A DNA stretch of 64,000 bases from an uncultured Pseudomonadales bacterium (GCA_937775265.1 CALKBV010000007.1:62001-126000); one strand, 5' to 3'; shown: positions 47,210 to 56,128, counted from the stretch's first letter. Notes: generated from the sequence alone by a model not told the origin. Numbers and translations: made by a program.

Positions 47210-48232
47210 TTACCAGGTATAACCCAGCTTAAAGTTGTAGGTCTGGTCCAGCTTATCGACGCTACCCACCGCACCACCGTCGTATTCTAGCTTGATTTCA
47301 AAGGCGGTCTGCAGCCCGGAGATCAGAGGGAAACGCACTCCGATGATGGTATCCACCAGAACACCATCAATCTGATCAAAGTTAACAATGCCAATTTGAC
47401 TCGCATAGAGCTCTGTTTTCGGGAGAATATCGCTGGTCATGCTGACTTCCCAGTTACCGCCGACGAAGTCACTATCTTCAGCAACCTCAAACTGTTCATC
47501 AACGTAGACTGCGCCAATCTCCCCTGATAGCGACAGTCGGCTACTCTCAAAAAAATTTCGACCGATATAAGGTCCCACAGTGGTCCGCAAATCCAGATCC
47601 GCAAACTCATCCTGGTAAAAGACTAACTGCCCACCAAAGTAGTTATCAGTGTCTTGATTGGAAAAACGATCGTACTTACCCCCGATCCGCCACTGGCTCT
47701 TGTCCCTAACACCGTTACTCTCATCCCGCTCGTACATGCCCTTTAAAATGTAGCGATCATCAAGGCTGCGCCAGCTAGATTTAAAATCGACATCATACTC
47801 GTCGCTGTCAGTATTACCCTGCTCCATGGACAATGCGGCGTTCACCTGACCGAACCATTTATAACCTTCGCCAAGCAGCCAAGGCTCTGGGTTCACAAGG
47901 GCGACATCACTGGTCTTGAAATAAACCGGAGCCTCTCCCTCGCTGCGCACCGCAGTGCCCTGCTCAGAAGAGACAATCAATTTTTTTCTGTAAATGGTGC
48001 CATCAGCCATCTTTAACGTCACCGGTTCTTTGGTTCTAACCTCAAGCACGTTTTCGCTCGCGATCTTAATCTCACCTGCAAACGGAGTCTTGAAAACAAA
48101 GTAGCCACTTTCCGAGCTGACGACTTTACCCACCAAGAGAGAGCCATTTTTCATCTTTAGCTCGTCGGCCTGGACGCCACCCGCGGTCAAAGCCGCTACC
48201 AAAAGTAGCGCCATGTAATCCCTTGTCATCAA
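47210..48232 (-). CDS. DUF481 outer-membrane barrel protein (YdiY-like)
   Basis: 340 residues with a signal (YMALLLVAALTAGGVQA). The first 100 residues repeat a small beta module (MKNGSLLVGKVVSSESG; MADGTIYRKKL), then the DUF481 barrel begins GYKWFGQVNAALSMEQGNTDSDEYD. The last strand YNFKLGYTW ends in an aromatic, as outer-membrane barrels do. Role unknown; related proteins are salt- or acid-induced. A strong terminator follows. Confidence 0.88.
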   Translation of the reverse strand: MMTRDYMALLLVAALTAGGVQADELKMKNGSLLVGKVVSSESGYFVFKTPFAGEIKIASENVLEVRTKEPVTLKMADGTIYRKKLIVSSEQGTAVRSEGEAPVYFKTSDVALVNPEPWLLGEGYKWFGQVNAALSMEQGNTDSDEYDVDFKSSWRSLDDRYILKGMYERDESNGVRDKSQWRIGGKYDRFSNQDTDNYFGGQLVFYQDEFADLDLRTTVGPYIGRNFFESSRLSLSGEIGAVYVDEQFEVAEDSDFVGGNWEVSMTSDILPKTELYASQIGIVNFDQIDGVLVDTIIGVRFPLISGLQTAFEIKLEYDGGAVGSVDKLDQTYNFKLGYTW

Positions 48233-48604
48233 ATCTGTCCCTTGTACGATATCGGTCTGGCCGGCGATTATACGTGTTTGACATCGTGGTTAAGCCACTA
48301 TTTTACAAACAGCAGATTTGATGTGCGCGCATACACGCTATGCGTTGCGCGTTATGACAAAACGAAGATGGCTGGTTAGTGATGGTTAAATCCACTGTAT
48401 CGGCGAAAGTCAGCTAAGACCACGGTTTCATCGAGTACCGTTCGACCATTTGGCCTAGCGCCCTAATTCGTCGCAACCCGGGTACAATAAGGAAACCCTG
48501 TCTACTGGCAGATGGGATTACAACCACCTCCACGCTTTGAAAAAGCGCTCTTTTGCGCTCCCATTCTCGATCATTAGGTCTCGAAATCAAGACGTATGCA
48601 TGAC
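48233..48604. other. Intergenic region without recognised genes
   Basis: 372 bp upstream of the DUF481 gene. A 64-codon minus-strand frame (48414-48608) exists but shows no family and overlaps the MscS relic. Presumably promoter DNA plus decay products. Confidence 0.4.
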
Positions 48605-48728
48605 TCAAGCGATGGGCTGCTTATCCTCCACGGAGTAGTGATGGATATCTCGGTGTGGGAACGGAATCGTTATACCCTCTGCACTCAGGCGACGTTTCAC
48701 CTCACGTTGAATGTAACGGAACGTGACC
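48605..48728 (-). pseudogene. C-terminal remnant of a mechanosensitive channel (MscS family)
   Basis: Minus-strand open segment RYIQREVKRRLSAEGITIPF followed by PHRDIHHY, ending IA and a stop. The pattern (K-R-R-L-x-x-E-G-I-x-I-P-F-P-x-R) is the end of the MscS cytoplasmic domain. An in-frame stop lies immediately upstream and the channel part is missing, because the DUF1330 gene starts 66 bp away on the other strand. Confidence 0.6.
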
Positions 48729-48793
48729 TAAGGGCTTACCGTATGATCTATTTATAAGCTATCGTCCCTGAACAGCTGACAAAGGAGTGTTAC

Positions 48794-49168
48794 ATGGCAT
48801 ACCTACCTATCGTAATAGCATTTGGCGTCGGGATTGCGCTTGGCATCGTCATTCACATTTCCATAATGAAACGCAGAAAACCCGTTTATCTGGTTGTGAG
48901 TGCCGAAGTTAGAAACGAAGAAGCACTCGAACCATACCGGAAACAAGCCGTGCCGCTGGCAGAAGCCGCTGGATTAGAAATACTCGGCAGCGGTGAAATA
49001 GAGTTGATGGAAGGCGACTGGGATCACTTTCCGGCCCTGACTTTAGAAAAATTTGAGTCCAAAGCCGCCTTACATAAGTTCTGGTATTCCCCCGAATATC
49101 AGCAAGCAAAGAAACTTCGTGAAGGGCATCTCGACGTTCAGTTTATCGTCGCCGTCGAAGGCGTATAA
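48794..49168 (+). CDS. Membrane-anchored DUF1330 protein
   Basis: 124 residues, ribosome site AAGGAG seven bases upstream. An N-terminal helix (LPIVIAFGVGIALGIVIHISIM) precedes a DUF1330 ferredoxin-like domain: YLVVSAEVRNEEALEPYRKQAVPLAEAAGLEI, ALTLEKFESKAALHKFWYSPEYQQAKKLREG. DUF1330 proteins are small dimeric alpha-beta barrels of unproven function. The membrane anchor is unusual for the family. Confidence 0.85.
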   Translation: MAYLPIVIAFGVGIALGIVIHISIMKRRKPVYLVVSAEVRNEEALEPYRKQAVPLAEAAGLEILGSGEIELMEGDWDHFPALTLEKFESKAALHKFWYSPEYQQAKKLREGHLDVQFIVAVEGV

Positions 49169-49194
49169 AGGCTTTACAGCATCTCGTAGATCAG

Positions 49195-49377
49195 TTGACC
49201 GAGCACCTGGTCGACATGCTACGTTTGCACCCGGTCCGCAAGACTAAGCATCCATGCCTGACAATCGCAGACACACATACTCCAACTATTGGCGATATTA
49301 CTGTTACTAACTTGAAGGCAGGCGCTAATGACCCTTCTTTGCCTAGAATCTACGACCACCTCTATCCGCTGATCTAA
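49195..49377 (+). CDS. Possible small ORF or gene relic
   Basis: A TTG-start frame of 60 codons (TEHLVDMLRLHPVRKTKHP, then IADTHTPTIGDITVTNLKAG) with coding-like composition between the DUF1330 gene and the operator at 49431. There is no ribosome site and no recognised family. Given the many relics nearby, I rate it as unproven. Confidence 0.2.
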   Translation: MTEHLVDMLRLHPVRKTKHPCLTIADTHTPTIGDITVTNLKAGANDPSLPRIYDHLYPLI

Positions 49378-49430
49378 ATCCCTCGTTCCCGTACACGCAA
49401 CTGCGGGGTATCATCAGTGGGGTAATTAAA

Positions 49431-49448
49431 CTTGGAACCGTTTCCAAG
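49431..49448. promoter_or_regulatory. LacI-family-type operator upstream of the GrdB-like selenoprotein gene
   Basis: CTTGGAACCGTTTCCAAG: arms CTTGGAA and TTCCAAG with a central CCGT. This shape (half-sites around a central CG) is typical of LacI/GalR regulators. It lies 37 bp before the first ATG at 49485, a position suited to repression. No LacI-type regulator is in the window. Confidence 0.5.
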
Positions 49449-49484
49449 CCTTTACACCTTACCTGAACCTCTACATAGGTTGTT

Positions 49485-50369
49485 ATGAAAAATAGGGATG
49501 CCATGAAGCCGACGCCAACAGAATATATTCGCCAGACTCGGGAAAGCTACGAAAAACTGGGATTTGAACCCTATCAATGGTTCCACGCTGAAGATGAACC
49601 TAAACTTTCGCCGCTGGCAAAACCACTATCAGAATCAAAGCTGGGGCTAATCTCTAGCGCGGGCACGTATGTTCACGGACAGGTTGCCTACTACTACAAA
49701 GATGACACGAGCATCCGCGCGATCCCAAGTGATACCGCCGTCAAAGACATTCGATTCTCGCATATCATGGAAAACTACCTTGAAGAGGCCCGCCAGGACC
49801 CTTGCACAGTCTTTCCCCTGGAGGCTCTCAACCAGCTCGAATCAGAAGGTATTATTGGCGAACTGGCCGGGAACTACTTCTCCTGTATGGGCGGAATCTA
49901 TTCAAAGAATCGGGTAATCAACGAGCTGCTACCCAACCTCGAGAAAGCCGTCTCTAAAGAACAGTTAGATCTTCTTCTGTTAATCCCTTTGTGACCTGTT
50001 TGCCACCAGACCGTGTGTCTGATCGCTCGCCATTTCGAATCACTCGGATTGCCAACACTGATCCTGGGAAGTGCACTTGATATCATGAGCGCGGGGAAAC
50101 CACCTCGAGCCAGGTTTGTGAATTATCCGCTGGGATTTGAATCAGGCCGATTCAAGGATAAGACTAATCAGCTTGCCGTTGTTCGCGAGGCACTGAAAGG
50201 GTTTGCAGACATTACCTCTCCGGGCATCGTACCGCTGGACTTCGAGTGGCAGGCAGGCTGGGACATACTGAACGAAAGGGAAAAAGGGAAGCTGGACCAT
50301 CGAAGCCCACGTACCACAGAACCGCAATACCAGACTGAAGATGATCGACGCGCAGCCAGCGGGCAGTAA
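49485..50369 (+). CDS. GrdB-family (glycine/sarcosine/betaine reductase selenoprotein B-like) selenoprotein; in-frame TGA at 49992-49994 read as Sec
   Basis: Two same-frame ORFs are separated only by TGA. With Sec inserted the protein has 294 residues. The site reads LLLLIPL-U-PVCHQTV, i.e. U170-x-x-C173, the redox pair expected in GrdB-type proteins, and continues SLGLPTLILGSALDIMSAGKP (family block) and PPRARFVNYPLGFESGR (conserved YPLG segment). The N-terminal half also matches: LGLISSAGTYVHGQ, DIRFSHIMENYLEEARQDPC, VFPLEALNQLESEGIIGELA. An alternative start is M7 (49503), with AGGGA before it. Clostridial GrdB works in reductase complexes; aerobic relatives have unknown substrates. A hairpin follows the TGA. 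Confidence 0.92.
49995..50030 (+). promoter_or_regulatory. Candidate SECIS hairpin after the Sec TGA
   Basis: CAGAC (50007-50011) pairs with GTCTG (50017-50021) around the loop CGTGT, which contains the G-U that SelB-binding loops need. It starts 12 bases after the TGA. The stem can extend weakly outward. Drawn by eye, so secondary structure should be computed. Confidence 0.6.
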
Positions 50370-50418
50370 GGTTAATCAAACACGTTCTACAACGCCCAGG
50401 AGCACCACCGGAAAATCT

Positions 50419-50660
50419 TCAGCGTGAGGATATGATCGTGGTTAGGGTCTGACGAAAGAACGGCATAAACAGGGCAGGCTCAACAAAATACTGCTTGAGC
50501 AAGCCATTGATCCTATCACCCTGATCGCCAATGAAAGTGCAGACCTGAACCTTGTTACGCAACCAAACCCGCAGGTCATACTAATGCCCCGCGCTTCAGC
50601 ATCGTGTGCAGCTTCGTCAAACAATCCGGTGGATATATCAAAATCGCGTCTGATCCTGAC
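50419..50660 (-). pseudogene. Frameshifted relic of an unrecognised gene
   Basis: Minus-strand reading gives AILIYPPDCLTKLHTMLKRG and, after loss of one base near 50582, YDLRVWLRNKVQVCTFIGDQ and then INGLLKQYFVEPALFMPFFR, ending at a stop at 50419. The composition is coding-like in both pieces. I do not recognise the family and see no start. This fills the gap between the selenoprotein stop and the PhyH stop. Confidence 0.3.
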
Positions 50661-50661
50661 G

Positions 50662-51717
50662 CTAGCCTCTGGAGGTTAGCGCCTGATTTTCCCGCCGCAT
50701 CAGGTAAGGCGTCTTACCCAGGTTGTCTCGATAACCACGGGCAGGATTCTCGCCAGGGTCCATTACGATATATCGACACAGGTCCTGCCCATGTGGTGAC
50801 AACGTATCGAAGACCTCTCTCGGCATACTGATGTGGTGAGGTTCACGATACCAGGGCGCCCAATACTCAACATTCGGCAGCGCCCGAACATCATTTGACA
50901 AGTTTGGTGTCCCACCATGCCACGCCCGGATATCCCGAATGAGTACACTGCCTGCCGAAGCAGGACAGACTGTCGACAATTTCATCCATTCCGGTTCATC
51001 CATCAAGCGCGGGATCGGATCATGATTGTGCTGGGTACCTGGAATCTGGCGCGTGGGACCATTAATTGCTGTGAAATCTATCATCAGGAAGTTGCAAACC
51101 ACGCTGGGCACCGGAAGATCCCTATAGGTAAGAAGGCCACGGTGATCATGAAAGGACCCCGCCACATAATCACCATGAGTTCGACGATCTCCCATGTCCG
51201 AATGCAGCCGCTGATACTCGACAGCGCCAGGAAGACAAAAGTCTCCGGCTGCACCACGGCACATATAGGTAGGCGCACCGAATATTGACGTGATGATCGG
51301 TGTTACCAACGGCAGATCAACCAGCATAGCCCATTCCAGATGGTGCATTAGCTGGCCCGTTACACTCGCGCTGCCAAAGGAGTATCGATGTGAGCCTCGG
51401 TTTCCCTGCCGGTTCCCATCCATTGACATGATTTCACGTATTTCGCGATCGCAACCCTGCTGAATGTAAGTCAGCTGTTCCGGTGTCAGAACATCTCGCA
51501 CCACCACAAAACCGTCCCTGTGGAATATCTCTGTGGCCCGCTCGACTTCATCGGGTGAGACAACCTCTAGACCCCGGATGCCATTATTTTCAGACAAGTT
51601 CTCCCTTAATTCGACAACCTCTTCACTCATTGGGTCGACTCCCACCCAACCCAGATCGTCAAAGGGCACTTTCAGTGCATTATTATCCGGTTCTAGTTTT
51701 TGTTCCGGCACAGTCAT
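50662..51717 (-). CDS. Phytanoyl-CoA dioxygenase (PhyH) family protein
   Basis: I use ATG 51717 (MTVPEQKLEPDNN) with AGGTGA just before it; the open frame extends 12 codons further. 351 residues. Iron ligands: RLHSDMGD (His-x-Asp) and RAWHGGTPNLS with the distal His; upstream block DGFVVVRDVLTPEQLTYI is typical. This long subgroup hydroxylates unknown metabolites. Its start codon is 6 bp from the end of the truncated methyltransferase, same strand, so they shared a transcript. Confidence 0.88.
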   Translation of the reverse strand: MTVPEQKLEPDNNALKVPFDDLGWVGVDPMSEEVVELRENLSENNGIRGLEVVSPDEVERATEIFHRDGFVVVRDVLTPEQLTYIQQGCDREIREIMSMDGNRQGNRGSHRYSFGSASVTGQLMHHLEWAMLVDLPLVTPIITSIFGAPTYMCRGAAGDFCLPGAVEYQRLHSDMGDRRTHGDYVAGSFHDHRGLLTYRDLPVPSVVCNFLMIDFTAINGPTRQIPGTQHNHDPIPRLMDEPEWMKLSTVCPASAGSVLIRDIRAWHGGTPNLSNDVRALPNVEYWAPWYREPHHISMPREVFDTLSPHGQDLCRYIVMDPGENPARGYRDNLGKTPYLMRRENQALTSRG

Positions 51718-51722
51718 TTCAC

Positions 51723-51998
51723 CTATTTTTTGAACACGTATTGAAACAGCCAAAAATTCTTGAGGTCAATATAGCTATGGAACTCACCAAAGGGTTCAGT
51801 GGTTTGCTTCAGTTCTTCCAGGGTCGGAGAATTTTTCAATATCTGATGGCTGGAACCCGATTCCAGCACCCCACACCCATCAAACACCTCCTGTAGATGG
51901 GCCTCAAGAAAACGCAGATCAGCCTGGCGCTCCGGGTAGCCATAAACGAGATCGTAAACCGGCGCACGCTCTTTATAGTAGTTAGATATTTCATCCAT
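51723..51998 (-). pseudogene. SAM-dependent methyltransferase with an in-frame internal deletion
   Basis: 91 codons without frameshift. The start (MDEISNYYKERAPVYDLVYG, YPERQADLRFLEAHLQEVF) is the N-terminus of a class I methyltransferase, and the end (LKNSPTLEELKQTTEPFG, DLKNFWLFQYVFKK) its C-terminus, but the whole Rossmann core with the G-x-G-x-G SAM site is missing: CGVLE joins directly to SGSSHQILKNS. About 100 residues are lost compared with the usual 200 or so. It cannot bind SAM and is dead unless it has a new role. Confidence 0.65.
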
Positions 51999-52111
51999 TG
52001 GGCCAAGTTTAGCGGATAACGATCCAGAGTCAGATTAGTTTGTCTTATCAAAGCAGGTTCATTTCGCTATGCTGCACGACTTCTTTGACCATTATTGGGC
52101 CAACCCTATAT

Positions 52112-53638
52112 ATGTACCCAGGAAATTTTGACCCCGATCGCCCAGCTTATATCATGGCAGACGCTGGCCTGACCGTCAGCTACGGCGAACTAGAAGCTGT
52201 TTCTAACCAGATCGCCCATCTGTTCAGGGATTTAGGCCTGAAACGTGGCGATAGTATCGCGCTCTGCCTGGAAAACCATCGCTCCTTCTTTCAGATCTGT
52301 TGGGCGGCTCATCGTTCCGGCATCTACTTTACGGCGATCAGCTACCGCCTGCAGGCAAACGAAGTCGAATATATTGTCAACGACTGCGGCGCGAAAATTT
52401 TGATCACGTCCGCCCAGCTCGAAGACACATTCAATGGTTTTAAAGACAAGCTGGTTAACAAGCCTGCGTGTTACATGCTCGATGGCACTGCGCAGGGAGC
52501 CAGTTCATTCGAAGACGCAATCAAGCCCTACCCGACAGAGCCAATAGCTGATCAGTCCTATGGCCAGAGTCTGCTTTATTCCTCTGGAACCACCGGCATG
52601 CCGAAAGGCATAAAAAAACCCATGGTTGATGTTCCCTGGGCCGAGCCAGACCCGGTTTTTGAAGCCCGACGAATTCGATACGAATTCGATGAAGACTCTA
52701 TCTATTTGTCCCCGGCGCCGCTTTACCATGCCGCCCCTTTAGGGTTCACGATGAATGTTCTACGATACGGTGGCACCTGTGTTGTGATGGAACATTACGA
52801 GTCAGAACGCGCGCTTGAGCTTATTGAGCAGTTCAAGGTCACTCACAGCCAATGGGTACCAACTATGTTTGTTCGTATGCTGAAGTTACCCGAGGGCGAT
52901 CGACGCAGGCACGACCTGAGCAGCCACCGGGTGGCCATTCACGCAGCGGCGCCTTGCCCTATTAGTGTGAAGGAACAAATGATTGATTGGTGGGGACCCA
53001 TTGTTCACGAGTACTATGCGGGAACCGAAGGTAACGGTTCAACAACCATTACCTCCAGAGAATGGCTGAGTCACAAAGGTTCCGTCGGAAAGCCCGCCGG
53101 TGAGTGCAAAGTGCACATCATGGATGACGAGGGCGTCGTATTGCCAACAGGCCAAGCCGGCGGCGTTTATTTCGAAGGCGGTGGGCAGTTCGAATATCTC
53201 CACGACGAAGAAAAAACCAATGCCAGCCGAACCTCCAATGGCTGGTCGACCCTGGGAGATATCGGACACCTTGATGAAGAAGGTTACCTGTACCTTACTG
53301 ACCGAAAGTCTTTTATGATCATCTCGGGTGGCGTCAACATCTACCCGCAGGAAGCAGAAAACGCGCTAATTACCCACCCTGAAGTGATAGACGTTGCAGT
53401 TTTCGGTGTCCCTAATGAAGAATTCGGGGAAGAAGTGAAAGCCGTGGTGCAACTAGCTGATTTTGGATCCGCTGGACCAGCACTGGCAGCCGAGTTGATG
53501 AATTACGCCAGGCAGAAGATATCGCACATCAAATGTCCCCGTTCCATCGATTTTATAGCCGAGCTGCCACGGCATCCAACAGGTAAACTCTACAAACGAC
53601 TCCTCAAAGATAAGTACTGGGAAACAACAAGCAAATGA
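52112..53638 (+). CDS. AMP-forming acyl-CoA synthetase
   Basis: 508 residues from ATG 52112 (MYPGNFDPDRPAYIM); the frame is open to 52040 but the added residues are unlike the family. Motifs: LYSSGTTGMPKGIKK (A3), YYAGTEGNG (A5), WSTLGDIGHLDEEGYLYLTDRKSFMIISGG (A7-A8) and PRHPTGKLYKRLLK with the catalytic lysine (A10). It forms an acyl-CoA from an acid. Its stop overlaps the next SDR start by 4 bp; the CaiB gene follows, so ligase, dehydrogenase and CoA-transferase form one catabolic operon. Confidence 0.92.
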   Translation: MYPGNFDPDRPAYIMADAGLTVSYGELEAVSNQIAHLFRDLGLKRGDSIALCLENHRSFFQICWAAHRSGIYFTAISYRLQANEVEYIVNDCGAKILITSAQLEDTFNGFKDKLVNKPACYMLDGTAQGASSFEDAIKPYPTEPIADQSYGQSLLYSSGTTGMPKGIKKPMVDVPWAEPDPVFEARRIRYEFDEDSIYLSPAPLYHAAPLGFTMNVLRYGGTCVVMEHYESERALELIEQFKVTHSQWVPTMFVRMLKLPEGDRRRHDLSSHRVAIHAAAPCPISVKEQMIDWWGPIVHEYYAGTEGNGSTTITSREWLSHKGSVGKPAGECKVHIMDDEGVVLPTGQAGGVYFEGGGQFEYLHDEEKTNASRTSNGWSTLGDIGHLDEEGYLYLTDRKSFMIISGGVNIYPQEAENALITHPEVIDVAVFGVPNEEFGEEVKAVVQLADFGSAGPALAAELMNYARQKISHIKCPRSIDFIAELPRHPTGKLYKRLLKDKYWETTSK

Positions 53639-54417
53639 TAAATAAACTGTTCGATCTCTCTGGCCGCGTTGCACTGATCACCGGTGGTAATGGTGGCATT
53701 GGCCTGGGCATGGCAGAGGGGCTGGCCTCTCAGGGTTGCGAAGTCAGTATCTGGGGCACCAACCCTGATAAAAATGCCAAAGCGCTCGAAACGCTGCAGC
53801 AGTATGGCCCTAAAGTTTCAGCCCTGAAATGCGATGTCGCAGACCAGCAGGCAGTAGAAGCCTGCTTCAAGCAAACACTTGCAACTCACGGCCGGGTAGA
53901 CGGATGTTTTGCAAATGCCGGTATCGGTGGTCGGCCAACGCAATTCGACCAGATGGAAAAGGAAGAATGGACACGCATCATGGAGGTTAACCTTGATGGT
54001 GTCTTCCATACTTTTCGTTGCGCGGCGGAACATATGCGCCTGCGCTCTGTAGCAGGCGATCCCTTTGGCCGCCTTATCTCAACCGCCAGCTTAGCGGCGA
54101 TATCCGGGCAGGCACGCGGCGAACATTATGCGGCAACCAAAGGTGGCTTGATCTCGATGAACAAGGCGCTCGCTGTCGAATACGCCAGGCATAATGTCAC
54201 TGCCCACACTATCCTTCCCGGGTGGATCGAAACTGAAATGACGCAACAGACCTTCAGCTCAGAAAAATTTGTGGGCAACGTTATGCCACGCGTTCCGATG
54301 CGCCGCTGGGGACAACCCGAAGATTTCGCTGGCATTGCCGTTTACATTATGAGCAGCGCCAGCAGCTATCACACGTCAGAAACCTTTTTGATTGATGGCG
54401 GATACGCAAATTTCTAG
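53635..54417 (+). CDS. SDR-family oxidoreductase
   Basis: 260 residues. Classical SDR: cofactor site TGGNGGIGLGMAEGL, ANAGIGG, and catalytic HYAATKGGLISMNKAL (Tyr and Lys). C-terminal FLIDGGYANF is the usual end. It should be NAD(P)-dependent and act on the product of the neighbouring ligase. It overlaps the ligase stop (ATGA) and precedes the CaiB gene by 39 bp. Confidence 0.92.
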   Translation: MINKLFDLSGRVALITGGNGGIGLGMAEGLASQGCEVSIWGTNPDKNAKALETLQQYGPKVSALKCDVADQQAVEACFKQTLATHGRVDGCFANAGIGGRPTQFDQMEKEEWTRIMEVNLDGVFHTFRCAAEHMRLRSVAGDPFGRLISTASLAAISGQARGEHYAATKGGLISMNKALAVEYARHNVTAHTILPGWIETEMTQQTFSSEKFVGNVMPRVPMRRWGQPEDFAGIAVYIMSSASSYHTSETFLIDGGYANF

Positions 54418-54456
54418 CGCTCCTTATTTACGGAGACCCTAAAAGGTTAGTCGTTT

Positions 54457-55656
54457 ATGACCACGGCATTTGATGGCGTCAGAATTCTTGATTTTACGCA
54501 GGTACTTGCTGGCCCTTTCGCCGTCATGCAACTGGCGCTACTCGGCGCGGATGTTATCAAGGTAGAACAACCTATTACCGGCGATCAGACTCGCGGCCTG
54601 ATGAACGCAGGTGAAGACCTAAAAATGTCTCCGTCTTTTATCGGTATGAATCTTAACAAGCGAAGCCTTACCCTGAATTTGAAAGATGAAAATGCGGCTG
54701 GAATTATTAAGAAACTTTTGCCCACGGTTGACGTGATCGTTGAGAACTTTAAAACGGGCACCATGCAACGCCGCGGTCTTGACTATGAGACTCTCAGGCA
54801 ACTGAAACCCGACCTCATTTACTGTTCCATCACCGGCTACGGCCAGACTGGACCCAAAGCCGGAGAAGCCGCTTATGACGGCGCGATTCAGGCATCCAGC
54901 GGAATGATGTCCCAGAACGGACACCTGGAAACAGGCCCAACCCGAACAGGCTATATGCCCGTAGATATGTCCACTGGACTTAATTCAGCATTTGCCATTT
55001 CAGCGGCCCTTTACCGCAAAGCTACTACGGGCGAAGGCCAGTACATCGATGTTGCTATGCTAGATACCGCGATCATTATGCAAGCATCCCAGTTCAGCAA
55101 CTACCTTAACCAGGGCACCCTCATTGGGCTTCGTGGAAATGCTTCCCCCACGGGCCAGCCCACTGCCAACGTGTTCCCTACCATGGACGGACACATCCAG
55201 ATAACCGCGCTCCGACAACCACAGGTAGAAAAACTGTTTACCGAACTCGGTCTCGAGCAAATGCTGGAAGATAAAAAATTCGCTACCCCTGATTCACGTA
55301 TCAATCATCCAGAGGCAATTTTTGACGCCATGTCCCTGGCGCTTAACCGGCAGACCACCGCGGCGTGGATGAAACAGCTTGCACCAGCAGGCATTCCCGT
55401 CGCCGAAGTGCGTGAACTTCCAGAGGTTGCCAGCGACCCGGATATCACACATAGAAACGCCCTGGTCACCCTCCCTTCGCCGTTGGACCCAGATGCAACT
55501 GTGACTGTGGCAAAGGCAGGCTATGTCACCAACGTGGATGGGCCCGAGGTGCGCAGCGGACCACCAATGCTTGGCGCCGATACTGACGACATTCTGGCCG
55601 AGCTGGGTTACGAACCCAAAGAAATAGAACGCTTACGAAATACAGGTATTATTTGA
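54457..55656 (+). CDS. CaiB/BaiF family CoA-transferase
   Basis: 399 residues. Motifs: LDFTQVLAGPFAVMQLALLGADVIKVEQP, MNLNKRSLTLNLK, LIYCSITGYGQTGPKAG, and YMPVDMSTGLNSAFAIS with the catalytic aspartate. Third family III CoA-transferase of the window and the closest to formyl-CoA/succinyl-CoA type proteins in pattern. It ends the ligase-SDR-CaiB operon; the phosphatase-like gene begins 16 bp later and may also be on this transcript. Confidence 0.92.
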   Translation: MTTAFDGVRILDFTQVLAGPFAVMQLALLGADVIKVEQPITGDQTRGLMNAGEDLKMSPSFIGMNLNKRSLTLNLKDENAAGIIKKLLPTVDVIVENFKTGTMQRRGLDYETLRQLKPDLIYCSITGYGQTGPKAGEAAYDGAIQASSGMMSQNGHLETGPTRTGYMPVDMSTGLNSAFAISAALYRKATTGEGQYIDVAMLDTAIIMQASQFSNYLNQGTLIGLRGNASPTGQPTANVFPTMDGHIQITALRQPQVEKLFTELGLEQMLEDKKFATPDSRINHPEAIFDAMSLALNRQTTAAWMKQLAPAGIPVAEVRELPEVASDPDITHRNALVTLPSPLDPDATVTVAKAGYVTNVDGPEVRSGPPMLGADTDDILAELGYEPKEIERLRNTGII

Positions 55657-55672
55657 TGACCGGCTCACGCTA

Positions 55673-56128
55673 ATGGCAGACAAACCCCTCAATTTTCACC
55701 AAAGCACAGAACAAATCGCGACATCAGGGCAACCCGATCGCCGCCAGTTTCACTGGATCGCTGATGAAGGTTACGAGGCCGTGATTAACCTTGCGATGCA
55801 TGATTCGAACAACGCCATCCCCGAGGAAGGTAGCCTTGTCGCATCACTTGGCATGCAGTACATTAACATTCCGGTTCCATTTGACGAACCAACCGCCCAG
55901 CATCTGCAGGATTTCATCGGTATTCTCAAGGTTCTCGAAAAGAGAAGAATCTGGGTGCACTGTGAGGTCAACGCACGTGTTTCTGCATTCATGTACCACT
56001 ATTTAACCAAGGTTAAGGGGCTACCCGTTGATTCCGCCAGCTCCCCTGTAATGGTCAAGTGGCGACCAAAAATGGATGATATCTGGCAGGATTTTATGGA
56101 GATAACCGATGACGAAGTGGGTCTTTAG
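55673..56128 (+). CDS. Protein tyrosine phosphatase-like family protein (DUF442/BLH type)
   Basis: 151 residues. The P-loop reads VHCEVNARVSAF, i.e. H-C-x5-R, complete for a cysteine phosphatase. The N-terminal segment FHQSTEQIATSGQPDRRQF is typical of the DUF442-like group (TSGQP). Fold and length match proteins annotated as beta-lactamase hydrolase-like or tyrosine phosphatase family; substrates are unknown. It overlaps the next gene by 20 bp. Confidence 0.8.
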   Translation: MADKPLNFHQSTEQIATSGQPDRRQFHWIADEGYEAVINLAMHDSNNAIPEEGSLVASLGMQYINIPVPFDEPTAQHLQDFIGILKVLEKRRIWVHCEVNARVSAFMYHYLTKVKGLPVDSASSPVMVKWRPKMDDIWQDFMEITDDEVGL

